Below are positions 7,872 to 16,208 of a stretch of DNA of 35,679 bases, in pieces; positions within the stretch are counted from its first letter, which is position 1, and each line of letters opens with the position of its first letter. The notes beneath the pieces were generated by a model. It saw only the letters and a program-made list of their open reading frames with translations, was not told where the DNA came from and ran no database searches. The position numbers and the translations under genes were made by a program. The DNA comes from an uncultured Eubacteriales bacterium (GTDB lineage Bacteria > Bacillota > Clostridia > Oscillospirales > CAG-272), in NCBI GenBank assembly GCA_900546635.1, contig URDS01000015.1:1-35679 (forward strand). Direction: 5' to 3'.

Positions 7872-8834
7872 ATGAGCGAAAGGAAGTTTAAATTATTCGA
7901 TTTCAATCGGGACGGAAAAGGCGTTGAAAAAGATGAAGTGGACGGACCGCCCAATCTTGCCACATTTTTTAAAAAATACAAACGCAAATTCAGTCGTTTG
8001 CTCAGCGTCAATATTTTTATGGTACTGGGCAATTTTCCGTTATTTTTTGCCGGACTGGCTCTCGCAGGTTACGGGTCTATTCAAAGTACGGCCGCTTCTT
8101 CCCCGCTTTTTGCCGCTGTGCATGGCATTGCGCGGTTTGATGCTTCTCCCATAACCGCCGCGCTTGAGGGGATTTACGGTTTGCAGACCCCGCTCACCGC
8201 GTATTCAACCGGTTCATTTATTCTGTTCGGTTTGTCTCTTTTCACACTTTTTACATTCGGCCCCACCAATGTCGGTACGACGTATATCCTCCGCAACTTG
8301 ATTAAAGGTGATCCGGTATTTATGTGGTCGGATTTTTGGTACGCTGTAAAGCGAAATTTCAAACAGGGTATGCTGCTCGGTATGCTGGATCTTATTGTCA
8401 GCTTTTTGCTGATTTTTAACATTCGTTTTTATTTTTCAAATCTGAACAATACGTTCCAAACCGGTTTAATGTTTTATATTTCCCTGGCGATGCTGATTTT
8501 GTATTTCTATATGCGGTTTTATATGTATATTTTACTGGTAACTTTTGATCTTTCCATGTACAAAATTCTTAAAAACTCGCTGATTTTTTCTATATTGGGT
8601 TTCAAACGGAATCTGATGGCTACACTCGGCATGTTGGTGCTTGCGGCTTTGAATTTTGTTGTATTCGTTTATATACCGCCGCTCGGTATTGTTTTGCCGC
8701 TTGTGCTTACGCTTTCAAACGGCGCGTTTATGTCCACTTATGCAGCGTATTTCAAAATTAAGCAGATCATGATCGATCCATATTATACGGAAGACGGAAC
8801 GGCAAAAAGTGAAGTAAGCAACACAGAAAACTGA
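7872..8834 (+). CDS. DUF624/YesL-like membrane protein
   Basis: The 320-residue protein starts at the ATG at 7872, which has AGGAGG seven bases upstream. A TTG one codon earlier is an alternative. A charged N-terminus of about 35 residues is followed by six or so membrane helices. The central segment FGPTNVGTTYILRNLIKGDPVFMWSDFWYAVKRNFKQG is the hallmark of the YesL/DUF624 family, whose function is unknown and which often sits near sugar transport genes in Firmicutes. Here its neighbours are a SpoIIM-like gene and proC. A stretch of low charge and high aromatic content marks the last helices. Confidence 0.8.
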   Translation: MSERKFKLFDFNRDGKGVEKDEVDGPPNLATFFKKYKRKFSRLLSVNIFMVLGNFPLFFAGLALAGYGSIQSTAASSPLFAAVHGIARFDASPITAALEGIYGLQTPLTAYSTGSFILFGLSLFTLFTFGPTNVGTTYILRNLIKGDPVFMWSDFWYAVKRNFKQGMLLGMLDLIVSFLLIFNIRFYFSNLNNTFQTGLMFYISLAMLILYFYMRFYMYILLVTFDLSMYKILKNSLIFSILGFKRNLMATLGMLVLAALNFVVFVYIPPLGIVLPLVLTLSNGAFMSTYAAYFKIKQIMIDPYYTEDGTAKSEVSNTEN

Positions 8835-8839
8835 GCAAT

Positions 8840-9118
8840 ACACATAATACTGACGCTTGAAAAGCATGTCCTCTTTGGAAAGCAGATCGCCGTTGAACCG
8901 GTATGGCTTTTCCAGAGTATCGGATCGAAAAACGCGCCTGCCTTGTTCGATGTAAAAATTTTCGTTGAAGTTGTCTTTGCACTTTCCCCCGGAAAAAAGC
9001 AGGTCTATGTTTTTCAAAATCCGCATTCACCGCGTATTCATTGCTTGGCTATGGCGCCGAAATCATAGCCCATGCTCTGCGCCGCCTCGTCGCAAGCGTG
9101 CGCCTGTCGAAAGCTTGC
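8840..9118 (-). pseudogene. Decayed gene remnant, family unknown
   Basis: Three protein-like stretches run in the same direction but different frames on the minus strand: RQAHACDEAAQSMGYDFGAI near 9110-9050, EYAVNADFEKHRPAFF near 9030-8985, and DNFNENFYIEQGRRVF then EKPYRFNGDLLSKEDMLFKR near 8965-8850. They are broken by a stop and at least one frameshift. The composition looks like real coding sequence, but I cannot name the family. The 3' end is lost against the stop of the DUF624-like gene. I see nothing else between 8835 and the tRNA terminator. Confidence 0.35.
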
Positions 9119-9120
9119 AT

Positions 9121-9157
9121 AATACAAAAAACCGCCTATCTAGGCGGTTTTTGTATT
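9121..9157 (-). terminator. Terminator of the tRNA operon
   Basis: The stem AATACAAAAAACCGCC pairs with GGCGGTTTTTGTATT around the loop TATCTA, right after the 3' end of tRNA-Ala on the minus strand. The run of T after the GC stem is typical. Confidence 0.85.
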
Positions 9158-9158
9158 A

Positions 9159-9234
9159 TGGTGGACCTGGTGGGATTCGAACCCATGACCTCTGCGTTGC
9201 GAACGCAGCGCTCTCCCAACTGAGCTACAAGCCC
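9159..9234 (-). tRNA. tRNA-Ala (anticodon CGC)
   Basis: The 76-base gene includes an encoded CCA. The acceptor stem is GGGCTTG/CAGGTCC, which contains the G3:U70 pair that defines alanine tRNAs. The anticodon stem-loop is CTGCG-TTCGCAA-CGCAG. The D arm (GCTCAGTTGGGAGAGC) and T loop (TTCGAAT) are normal. Confidence 0.95.
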
Positions 9235-9273
9235 AAATTTAATAAAGCAGGCGCCGTCGGGCGGCGCGTATAA

Positions 9274-9349
9274 TGGTCGGAATGACAGGATTTGAACCTG
9301 CGACATCCTGCTCCCAAAGCAGGCGCGCTACCAACTGCGCTACATCCCG
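9274..9349 (-). tRNA. tRNA-Pro (anticodon TGG)
   Basis: The 76-base gene includes an encoded CCA. The acceptor stem is CGGGATG/CATTCCG, the anticodon stem-loop CCTGC-TTTGGGA-GCAGG, and the T loop TTCAAAT. It is the first gene of the two-tRNA operon, 39 bases before tRNA-Ala. Confidence 0.95.
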
Positions 9350-9399
9350 GAATCCTTCGGTCGAAGACCGGGCGCCGCCACGATTACCCTGCACGGCAT

Positions 9400-9428
9400 A
9401 TTATAGCAAATGCTATTCTGAAAGTCAA
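9400..9428 (-). promoter_or_regulatory. Promoter of the tRNA-Pro/tRNA-Ala operon
   Basis: Minus-strand TTGACT (9423-9428) and TATAAT (9400-9405) are separated by 17 bases, about 50 bases upstream of tRNA-Pro. The bases just after the -10 are GC-rich, as in stable-RNA promoters. Confidence 0.75.
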
Positions 9429-9510
9429 GAAAATTTTTGCTTTTAGTCAGAGATTTTTTGTAAACTGCTTCATATTTTTCTCAAAATCGGAAATACTATC
9501 CGAAAATGGG

Positions 9511-9539
9511 TTGACAGATTGTAGGATATGAACTAAAAT
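9511..9539 (+). promoter_or_regulatory. Promoter of copA
   Basis: TTGACA (9511-9516) and TAAAAT (9534-9539) are separated by 17 bases, about 30 bases upstream of the copA ATG. No clear CsoR or CopY box is seen, so copper control here is unproven. Confidence 0.6.
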
Positions 9540-9571
9540 AAGCACGGAAATAAGTTTGTAGAGGCGAACAA

Positions 9572-12052
9572 ATGAAAAAAGAAACTTTTGACATCGGGGG
9601 TATGAGTTGCGCGGCATGTTCCGCGCATGTGGAAAAAGCGGTGCGACCGCTTCAAGGCGTTTCTGAGGCGTCCGTTAGTTTGCTGACCAATAGTATGACC
9701 GTAGTATACGACGAAAATATTCTGACACAGAATAAAATTGTGCAAGCGGTTGTCAAAAGCGGTTATAAATGCAGCTTGCATACCGGGGAAGAAATAAAAA
9801 TCGACAACAGCAAAATGTACATTAGGCTTGCAGTATCGTTAATCTTCGCAACACTTTTGATGTATGTTTCAATGGGGCATATGATCGGGCTTCCGCTGCC
9901 GAATTTTCTTGATATGAATCAACATCCCGGCACTTTTGCGCTGACACAGCTTATACTTTTGATTCCGGTTTTAGTGGTGAGCGCAAATATTTTTCGCGGT
10001 GGAATTTTAGCGCTTTTGCATTTATCTCCGAACATGGATACGCTTGTGGCGATTGGTTCGGGCGCCGCTGCTGTACATGGGATGGTTTATACCGCTTTGA
10101 TATTCGGTGCTGTCCAAAGCGGAGATATGCATGCGGCTCACGAGTACGCAATGGGGTTGTATTTTGAATCCGCGGCGATGATTTTGGCGTTGGTTACGCT
10201 TGGAAAAATGCTGGAAGGACGTGCCAAAGGAAAAACCAAGCAGGCAATTGATGCGCTTACCAAACTGGCGCCGAATATGGCGGCGGTTGAGCGCGAGGGA
10301 CAGGAGATAACGATTCCGGTATCCGATCTTACGGTTGGGGATATTGTCATTGTTCGTGCGGGCGAGCGAGTGGCCGTAGATGGTGTTGTGGACGCAGGCG
10401 GCGGTGCGGTAGATAATTCGGCCGTCACCGGTGAAAGTATGCCGGTAGACATCGAGATCGGTGACACGGTTCCGGCTGCTGCCGTGCTTTTGGATGGATT
10501 TATAAAGCTGCGCGCGGAAAAGGTCGGAAAAGATACAACGCTTTCTCGCATTATTGCAATGGTCGAAGAAGCGGCCGCTTCCAAAGCGCCGATTGCGAAA
10601 GTTGCAGATCGGGTCAGCGCCGTTTTTGTTCCTGCGGTCATGCTTATTGCACTTATCTGTTTTACAATTTGGGTATTTCTGGGAGAAGGGATTTCACGCG
10701 CACTTGAATTTGCTATTAATGTTCTGGTTATTTCATGCCCGTGTGCGCTTGGGCTTGCAACCCCCACAGCGATTATGGTAGCGACCGGAACCGGGGCGGC
10801 TAATGGTATTTTGATTAAAAGCGCAGCTTCTCTTGAAGCACTTGGAAGCATCAATACGGTGGCTTTGGATAAAACCGGAACTGTAACGGAAGGAAGTCCC
10901 GTTCTATATGATCTATATGCTGTAGATGCAGATAAACAAGCTCTGCTTGCAAAGGCCGCCGCTGTAGAGCGATTTTCGTCTCACCCGTTAGCTGCCGCAG
11001 TTGTGGCTGCAGCGGATAAATTGGAACTGCAACTTCCAGAGGCAACCGAATTTGAAGAACTTCGCGGTCGTGGCGCGATAGCAACGATTGAAAATACAGC
11101 TTGTATACTGGGCAACAAAAAACTGATGCAGGAACAAGGGATTCAGTTCCCGGAAGCTGTGGAAAAAATTGAATTTAACGGAAAAACACCGATTTATGTA
11201 GCGGTGGGCGGCGCATTCGCCGGTGTTTTGCTTCTTGGGGATAAAATCAAAGCGGACTCGACGTTCGCCGTCGGAGAAATGAAAAAGCACGGAATTCAAA
11301 CCGTGATGTTGACGGGAGACAGTGATGATGCGGCGTCAGCCGTGGCTCGTACGGTTGGCGTAGATGCATATTATGCGGGACTCTTGCCGGATGAAAAGGA
11401 AAAAGTCTTGCAAGAACTCAAAAAAGATGATAAAATAAAAGTTATGATGGTGGGCGACGGAATCAACGATGCGCCGGCGCTGACTGCTGCCGATGTGGGG
11501 GCGGCAGTGGGAGGCGGTACCGATGTTGCGATCGGTTCCGCAGATGTGGTTCTGGCACGCAATTCGCTGACTGAGGCGCTTGCGTCTATACTTCTTGGAC
11601 GCAGAGCGTTGCGGATTATCAAAGAAAATTTATTTTGGGCATTGATTTATAACAGTATTTGCATTCCGATTGCCGCCGGTGTACTATACCGTCCTTTTGA
11701 AATTGCCATTACACCGATGATTGCGGCGGCGGCAATGAGCTTGTCTTCTGTATCTGTTGTCGCCAATTCGCTGAGACTGCGCCGCTTTTCACCACCGAAA
11801 TTTATTGCGAAAGAGGAGAATGACGATATGTTTGGAAAAGTAAATTACACCATGCGGATTGACGGAATGTCCTGCTCGCATTGCAGTTCACGTGTTAAGG
11901 CAGCGCTGGAGTCTATTTCCGGGGTTTCTGCGAAAATTGATCTGGAAAACGGACAGGCTCGGATTAAATGTCCCGCAGCATTGGAGGACACAAAACTTAC
12001 GGCTGCGGTAACCGAAGCAGGTTATAAGGTAATTTCTCTTGAGCGCGTGTAA
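9572..12052 (+). CDS. copA: Copper-exporting P1B-type ATPase with N- and C-terminal metal-binding domains
   Basis: The 826-residue protein pumps monovalent copper (or silver) out of the cytoplasm. An N-terminal HMA domain carries GMSCAAC (Cys13, Cys16). Eight membrane helices are expected; the transport motif CPC is at 389-391. The actuator has TGES near residue 289, the phosphorylation motif DKTGT starts at Asp433, and the hinge GDGINDAP starts at Gly628. After the last helices a second HMA domain follows, with GMSCSHC (Cys768, Cys771). An in-frame ATG at residue 753 has its own strong ribosome binding site, so this domain may also be made alone. The last 14 bases overlap the lipoprotein gene downstream. 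Confidence 0.94.
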   Translation: MKKETFDIGGMSCAACSAHVEKAVRPLQGVSEASVSLLTNSMTVVYDENILTQNKIVQAVVKSGYKCSLHTGEEIKIDNSKMYIRLAVSLIFATLLMYVSMGHMIGLPLPNFLDMNQHPGTFALTQLILLIPVLVVSANIFRGGILALLHLSPNMDTLVAIGSGAAAVHGMVYTALIFGAVQSGDMHAAHEYAMGLYFESAAMILALVTLGKMLEGRAKGKTKQAIDALTKLAPNMAAVEREGQEITIPVSDLTVGDIVIVRAGERVAVDGVVDAGGGAVDNSAVTGESMPVDIEIGDTVPAAAVLLDGFIKLRAEKVGKDTTLSRIIAMVEEAAASKAPIAKVADRVSAVFVPAVMLIALICFTIWVFLGEGISRALEFAINVLVISCPCALGLATPTAIMVATGTGAANGILIKSAASLEALGSINTVALDKTGTVTEGSPVLYDLYAVDADKQALLAKAAAVERFSSHPLAAAVVAAADKLELQLPEATEFEELRGRGAIATIENTACILGNKKLMQEQGIQFPEAVEKIEFNGKTPIYVAVGGAFAGVLLLGDKIKADSTFAVGEMKKHGIQTVMLTGDSDDAASAVARTVGVDAYYAGLLPDEKEKVLQELKKDDKIKVMMVGDGINDAPALTAADVGAAVGGGTDVAIGSADVVLARNSLTEALASILLGRRALRIIKENLFWALIYNSICIPIAAGVLYRPFEIAITPMIAAAAMSLSSVSVVANSLRLRRFSPPKFIAKEENDDMFGKVNYTMRIDGMSCSHCSSRVKAALESISGVSAKIDLENGQARIKCPAALEDTKLTAAVTEAGYKVISLERV
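11828..12052 (+). CDS. Possible internal CopZ-like copper chaperone within copA
   Basis: The ATG at 11828 is in frame with copA, at the junction between the ATPase core and the C-terminal HMA domain. It has GAGGAG at 11813-11818, nine bases upstream, a better site than most genes in this window. Translation from it would give a 74-residue protein, the size of free CopZ chaperones, with the metal motif GMSCSHC at residues 13-19. CopZ carries Cu(I) to CopA in the cytosol. E. coli makes a chaperone from copA by frameshifting; here internal initiation is the inferred mechanism. Confidence 0.45.
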   Translation: MFGKVNYTMRIDGMSCSHCSSRVKAALESISGVSAKIDLENGQARIKCPAALEDTKLTAAVTEAGYKVISLERV

Positions 12053-12743
12053 GCAAATTACTGTTTGGATTCGTGTTTTCTGTGCTTTAACGGTGTGCGT
12101 ATGCGTATTATTTTTAAATAGCTGTGGATTCTACGATATGCTGGGAATCGATATGCACGATTATACCGCTGAACCCGTCATACGGCAACTCGAAACAGAC
12201 GGGGAGATTGCCGGTACGATCAAAGAAATGATTTCGATCATGTTTCAAAATACGCCCTTTCTCAGCGAATTTAATACGCCGGCTGAGGCGGCGAATCTTT
12301 ACCGAGACGGAATCTTATGCTTTATTTTATCGCGCAATTATGCAAAATACAGTGCAAACATGGAATTGATTGATGAAACAAAAGCAGCCTATCCCGGCTA
12401 TGAAATTAAAACGATAATTCCCGCCGTAGACTTTGAAAGTACCGTATATCGGTATTTTGGCGGATCGGATAGCGTTGATAATGTATCCACCCCTCTGTTT
12501 ACGTATCTTGAACGGGTGGATGCGTATGTTTCGGTTGGGATCGGCGTAGACAGCCGGTCAGAAGTGGTTATCGAATCGCTACACGAAACTGAGAACACTT
12601 ATGTTTGCAGTTTCCATAATAAAATGGGGGAAATTTCATCTGAGCAATACACCCTTTTGCTGATAAAGCGCGAGGACGGCAGTTTTTATATGCGGGAATT
12701 GCGTATTGCCGAGTCACAACCTCCGGCAAAGCCGGAGGCTTGA
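12039..12743 (+). CDS. Predicted lipoprotein of unknown function
   Basis: The 234-residue protein begins with a TTG that overlaps the end of copA by 14 bases, with AAGG nine bases upstream, so translation is probably coupled. A hydrophobic segment at residues 8-26 ends in LNSCG, with Cys29 as the likely lipidated residue after signal peptidase II cleavage. The remainder is a soluble extracellular domain of about 200 residues that I do not recognise. Coupling to copA hints at a role at the outer face related to metal export, but nothing in the sequence shows metal binding. A GC-rich hairpin overlaps its stop codon. Confidence 0.75.
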   Translation: MSACKQITVWIRVFCALTVCVCVLFLNSCGFYDMLGIDMHDYTAEPVIRQLETDGEIAGTIKEMISIMFQNTPFLSEFNTPAEAANLYRDGILCFILSRNYAKYSANMELIDETKAAYPGYEIKTIIPAVDFESTVYRYFGGSDSVDNVSTPLFTYLERVDAYVSVGIGVDSRSEVVIESLHETENTYVCSFHNKMGEISSEQYTLLLIKREDGSFYMRELRIAESQPPAKPEA

Positions 12744-12844
12744 ATAAGCCCTAAAAGGGCATTTTACAGGCCACACCCCTAAAGGGGCTCCGAAAGGTTC
12801 TGCTAACCGCATTACTTCTTCGGACTACCCCTAAAGGGGTGTTT
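12721..12844 (+). repeat. Cluster of four short A-loop hairpins ending in a terminator
   Basis: Four small hairpins with AAA (or TAAA) loops follow each other: CTCCGGC-AAA-GCCGGAG at 12721-12737, GCCCT-AAA-AGGGC at 12748-12760, CCCCTAAAGGGG at 12776-12787, and ACCCCTAAAGGGGT at 12827-12840 followed by GTTTT. A longer pairing, TCCGAA with TTCGGA, joins the last two. The final hairpin can terminate the lipoprotein transcript and, on the other strand, the converging gene. Confidence 0.6.
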
Positions 12845-12859
12845 TATTTGAGAAAACAA

Positions 12860-13456
12860 TTATCGTTCAGCAGCGCGTTTATCCTTTGCAGTCAATTGAT
12901 ATTCTTTTAGCGGTATTTCTGCGCGGTAGATTTCCAAGCTGCTCAGCGGCGCTTTTGTAAAATCCGGATCGCCGTCGTTTTCGGTGTAGATGTCTAAATA
13001 CAAATTTGAATAATCATCAAGATTGACGCTTTCAAACACATAGCGCCTGTATGTGTAAATTCCGTAAGCCGTATGTTCGTTGTATATGTCGGACAGTATA
13101 CGCTCAGTGCCGTCCGCATACAGAGAAACATTAAGTTTCAACGGCTCTCCTGCTTTTATACCGAGTGTTTCGGGCAAAGCATTATTATAGCGTACTGTGA
13201 CAATCAGTGTACGGCTGTCCGGGAAATAGATTGGCTGATGAGAAAAAAAGTAGCCAGCGTAGTCGTAGGCAACGACCGGTTCCCAACTCAGCGCATGAAT
13301 TTGTCCGTCTGCATAATCTTCGCGCAGGGGATCAGTCCATATAACACCCTTTGCTTCGGACGGATAATGATTCAGTGTATAGATTCGGAAAAATAATAAT
13401 CCGCAAACCGTTATGATGATAACGACGGAAAACCATTTAAAAATTTTATTGAACAT
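12860..13456 (-). CDS. Membrane-anchored protein of unknown function
   Basis: The 198-residue protein starts at the ATG at 13456, which has GGAGG eight bases upstream. An in-frame ATG at 13495 is excluded because it lies at the promoter's -10. A single hydrophobic segment at about residues 8-26 anchors the N-terminus, leaving an extracellular domain of about 170 residues that begins near NHYPSEAKGVIW. The pattern of alternating hydrophobic and polar residues suggests a beta-rich fold. No catalytic motif is recognised. The gene has its own promoter and converges on the lipoprotein gene. Confidence 0.75.
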   Translation of the reverse strand: MFNKIFKWFSVVIIITVCGLLFFRIYTLNHYPSEAKGVIWTDPLREDYADGQIHALSWEPVVAYDYAGYFFSHQPIYFPDSRTLIVTVRYNNALPETLGIKAGEPLKLNVSLYADGTERILSDIYNEHTAYGIYTYRRYVFESVNLDDYSNLYLDIYTENDGDPDFTKAPLSSLEIYRAEIPLKEYQLTAKDKRAAER

Positions 13457-13483
13457 TACAGCCTCCGCATTTGGAATGATATC

Positions 13484-13512
13484 ATTATATAACACACGGC
13501 GCGTTCTGTCAA
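13484..13512 (-). promoter_or_regulatory. Promoter of the membrane-anchored protein gene
   Basis: Minus-strand TTGACA (13507-13512) and TATAAT (13484-13489) have the ideal 17-base spacing, about 28 bases upstream of the chosen start. Confidence 0.8.
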
Positions 13513-13671
13513 ATGATTTCCGATTTTGAGCAAAAAAACAGAGTTCGACTTTGAATTACAAATCCAGTTATAATCGAATGACTGTTAGAACGCGATGCAA
13601 CTTTGTGACAATGATGTCCGCATGAATAACGGATATCAAAATCAAATACGCAAAATTTCCGTTTTGTAACA

Positions 13672-13706
13672 TAAAAAACGATATAACCCCTTTTTGAGGT
13701 TATATC
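13672..13706 (-). terminator. Candidate terminator of the CRISPR array transcript
   Basis: On the minus strand the stem GATATAACC / GGTTATATC is followed by GTTTTTT. It lies about 360 bases past the leader-distal end of the array and in the array's direction of transcription. Confidence 0.6.
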
Positions 13707-14063
13707 ATAACTTACATAGAAATTACTTTCTTATAGGACTTACCCGTTACTCCGGCTTTTTTATACGCGCTCGCGTCTTTCTGAAAGCAAACGGTATCTC
13801 TGCAAAGCAGATACAAAGCGGAAAAAACTTGATACTGTACTTATGCGATCAAAAAGGGCAGAAAGCCACATTCCACAACACGGACACATTCAGCGCACTT
13901 GTTTTCGAAAAATCAAATATAAATTGGCGAATACCGCAGTTCCTGTGATTCTTCCTTCCGCCGCACTCCCGCTAATATTCTTGTGCGCGGTATTGAATAC
14001 AGTCCCATAGACCCTTTATACAGCGCGACCGCAGATTACAACCAAACACTCTGTCCGTGAGAC
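13707..14063. other. Stretch without a convincing gene beyond the array end
   Basis: The only open frame here (plus strand, 13694-13948) starts inside the terminator hairpin and has no ribosome binding site. Its middle, FLKANGISAKQIQSGKNLIL, faintly resembles part of a LysM repeat, so it could be a gene fragment, but one short match is weak. No repeat, tRNA or clear promoter is seen in the rest. Confidence 0.4.
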
Positions 14064-15719
14064 ATTTCAATCCACGCACCCCTCGCGGGGTGCGACGTTT
14101 GACAATCCCGCGCTGCTGCAAAACGATCCATTTCAATCCACGCACCCCTCGCGGGGTGCGACACTGCTCCTTGTTGATCGCCGTGCTGGAGGACGCATTT
14201 CAATCCACGCACCCCTCGCGGGGTGCGACCGCGCCGAAATCCATTCAAATATGAGATACAGCGCATTTCAATCCACGCACCCCTCGCGGGGTGCGACTCC
14301 TCGAGCAAATCAAACATGCCCGGCAAATTGTATTTCAATCCACGCACCCCTCGCGGGGTGCGACTTTCAAATTGGCATGAAATGTATTGCACATATAACA
14401 TTTCAATCCACGCACCCCTCGCGGGGTGCGACATCATATATTTATCTAATTCCTCTAACATGTATCTCATTTCAATCCACGCACCCCTCGCGGGGTGCGA
14501 CGCAAGTATGACTTGCAGAATAAACGGGTATTGCATTTCAATCCACGCACCCCTCGCGGGGTGCGACCGGGTCATATACAAAGTCAATCTGCAAGTACGG
14601 CATTTCAATCCACGCACCCCTCGCGGGGTGCGACGGCGGGACATTATTATCACCTCATTTGCATTATAAGTATTTCAATCCACGCACCCCTCGCGGGGTG
14701 CGACCGAACTGTTTACAATGCAAGGCTTTAAAGACCTCATTTCAATCCACGCACCCCTCGCGGGGTGCGACGAGCAGCCTTTCCCAGCCAAGATGTATAC
14801 AAATAATTTCAATCCACGCACCCCTCGCGGGGTGCGACTAACAATGCTGATAAAATGATTTACGTATAGTTAAATTTCAATCCACGCACCCCTCGCGGGG
14901 TGCGACTATTTGCGGCTATTAAACAAGCGGATACGGCTACATTTCAATCCACGCACCCCTCGCGGGGTGCGACGATATATGATAAACGGAAAGAACGAAA
15001 AAAATATATTTCAATCCACGCACCCCTCGCGGGGTGCGACTGACTGATAATTTGGGGACTTTTGATGTTAATGTTATTTCAATCCACGCACCCCTCGCGG
15101 GGTGCGACGTATGTGTTGGTTCTTTGGAAGCTGACAGTGCAAACATTTCAATCCACGCACCCCTCGCGGGGTGCGACTCATGTCTGATGATTTTATCAGT
15201 GGTCAGCTTTTCGATTTCAATCCACGCACCCCTCGCGGGGTGCGACTAATAATTTTCCTTTCTTTTTTTAGGGGAAAACGATTTCAATCCACGCACCCCT
15301 CGCGGGGTGCGACGCCATTTTCGTCCTCAGTTACAATATTGCCAGAAATTTCAATCCACGCACCCCTCGCGGGGTGCGACCGTCGCCTAACATTTCCACA
15401 AGCCCTTTTTGGATTAATTTCAATCCACGCACCCCTCGCGGGGTGCGACGCTAATAGGATGAAATCACTAGCTAATCAAGCTAATTTCAATCCACGCACC
15501 CCTCGCGGGGTGCGACTGATATAGCATTTTTAGCTTCTCCAATGGATGCCATTTCAATCCACGCACCCCTCGCGGGGTGCGACTAAAGATATGTATCAGC
15601 AGACTTACGACGTGTCTATTTCAATCCACGCACCCCTCGCGGGGTGCGACGCCCGTTGGGTCGCAAGCGACACGACATAAAAAGCTATTTCAATCCACGC
15701 ACCCCTCGCGGGGTGCGAC
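14064..15719 (-). CRISPR. Type I-C CRISPR array, 25 repeats and 24 spacers
   Basis: Twenty-five copies of a 33-base repeat, all identical by eye, start every 66-70 bases. The spacers are 33-37 bases and all different. On the transcribed minus strand the repeat begins GTCGCACCCC and ends GTGGATTGAAAT; its stem is GCACCCC-GCGA-GGGGTGC, the class of repeat known with subtype I-C. The leader is on the cas2 side, so the newest spacers are near 15650 and the oldest near 14100. Unusually, the leader-distal repeat at 14064-14096 is not degenerate. No spacer obviously matches elsewhere in the window. Reading frames through the array are artefacts of the repeat. Confidence 0.98.
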
Positions 15720-15907
15720 GGCAAATATACCGAAAATTGTCAAAACTTCTGCATTCAATTCACCATATTTGCACAAAGTTTATATTTTCTCAATAAATAC
15801 ATCGAATTTCATCCCGCTTACAGCACCACTTAATAATAAATTTTGCGGTGCGAACCTACGTGCAGATTATTGGACACTACAACTTCGCAATGCCGTTTCT
15901 GGTTCAA
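15720..15907 (-). promoter_or_regulatory. CRISPR leader
   Basis: The AT-rich 188-base stretch between the cas2 stop and the first repeat is the leader, read on the minus strand. It includes TTCGCACCGC near 15854-15845, which echoes the start of the repeat and is seen in similar form in I-C leaders. TTGACA lies close to the repeat but has no good -10 before the array. A weak TTGAGA-N17-AAATAT pair lies further upstream. The real start point cannot be set by eye. Confidence 0.65.
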
Positions 15908-16198
15908 TCAAATCATCAAGACATCTTCCGGATCATATCCGGCATGTTTGCCAAAATGCTTAATTTTGGTCTGATAACTGTTTCCCAAATAGTAAAAGCG
16001 CAAGCTGTCTACGTCTTTATTCATAATATCGCAGAGTTGTGCCTGCAATACACGGCACTGCGCCGCGTCCAGCATACATTCAAAAACTGAGTTCTGAACC
16101 CGCTGGCCATAATTGACACATTGCTTTGCGATCTGCCGCAAGCGCTTTCTACCTGCTGCTGTTTCCGTATTTACATCATAAGTAATCAAAACCAACAT
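15908..16198 (-). CDS. cas2: CRISPR-associated Cas2
   Basis: The 96-residue protein starts at the ATG at 16198, with AAGGA upstream; longer readings upstream run into cas1. It begins MLVLITYDVNTETAAGRKRL, the first strand of the ferredoxin-like fold with the conserved Asp8, and continues with NYGQRVQNSVFEC, typical of Cas2. Cas2 dimers hold Cas1 dimers together in the spacer integration complex. It is the last cas gene before the leader and starts 10 bases after the cas1 stop. Confidence 0.97.
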   Translation of the reverse strand: MLVLITYDVNTETAAGRKRLRQIAKQCVNYGQRVQNSVFECMLDAAQCRVLQAQLCDIMNKDVDSLRFYYLGNSYQTKIKHFGKHAGYDPEDVLMI

Positions 16199-16208
16199 AT
16201 TCAATCCT

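Noticed and set aside
8965..9273. Open frame on the plus strand reading GGIRTHDLCVANAALSQL
   Set aside because: It is the reverse reading of tRNA-Ala; this peptide is a familiar false protein in many databases.
9511..9571. Copper-responsive operator upstream of copA
   Set aside because: ACAGATTGTA near 9515 resembles a CopY box, but the spacing is wrong and no CsoR-type palindrome is seen.
10138..10854. 238-residue open frame opposite copA
   Set aside because: Its composition (Ser, Thr, Ala, Ile runs) is that of an antisense shadow of the ATPase gene; no start signal.
13694..13948. 84-residue open frame with a LysM-like FLKANGISAKQIQSGKN stretch
   Set aside because: It begins inside a terminator hairpin, has no ribosome binding site, and the likeness is too short to support a gene.
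14036..15713. Several long open frames with repeated SHPARGAWIEM or STHPSRGAT peptides
   Set aside because: They are translations of the CRISPR repeat on either strand.
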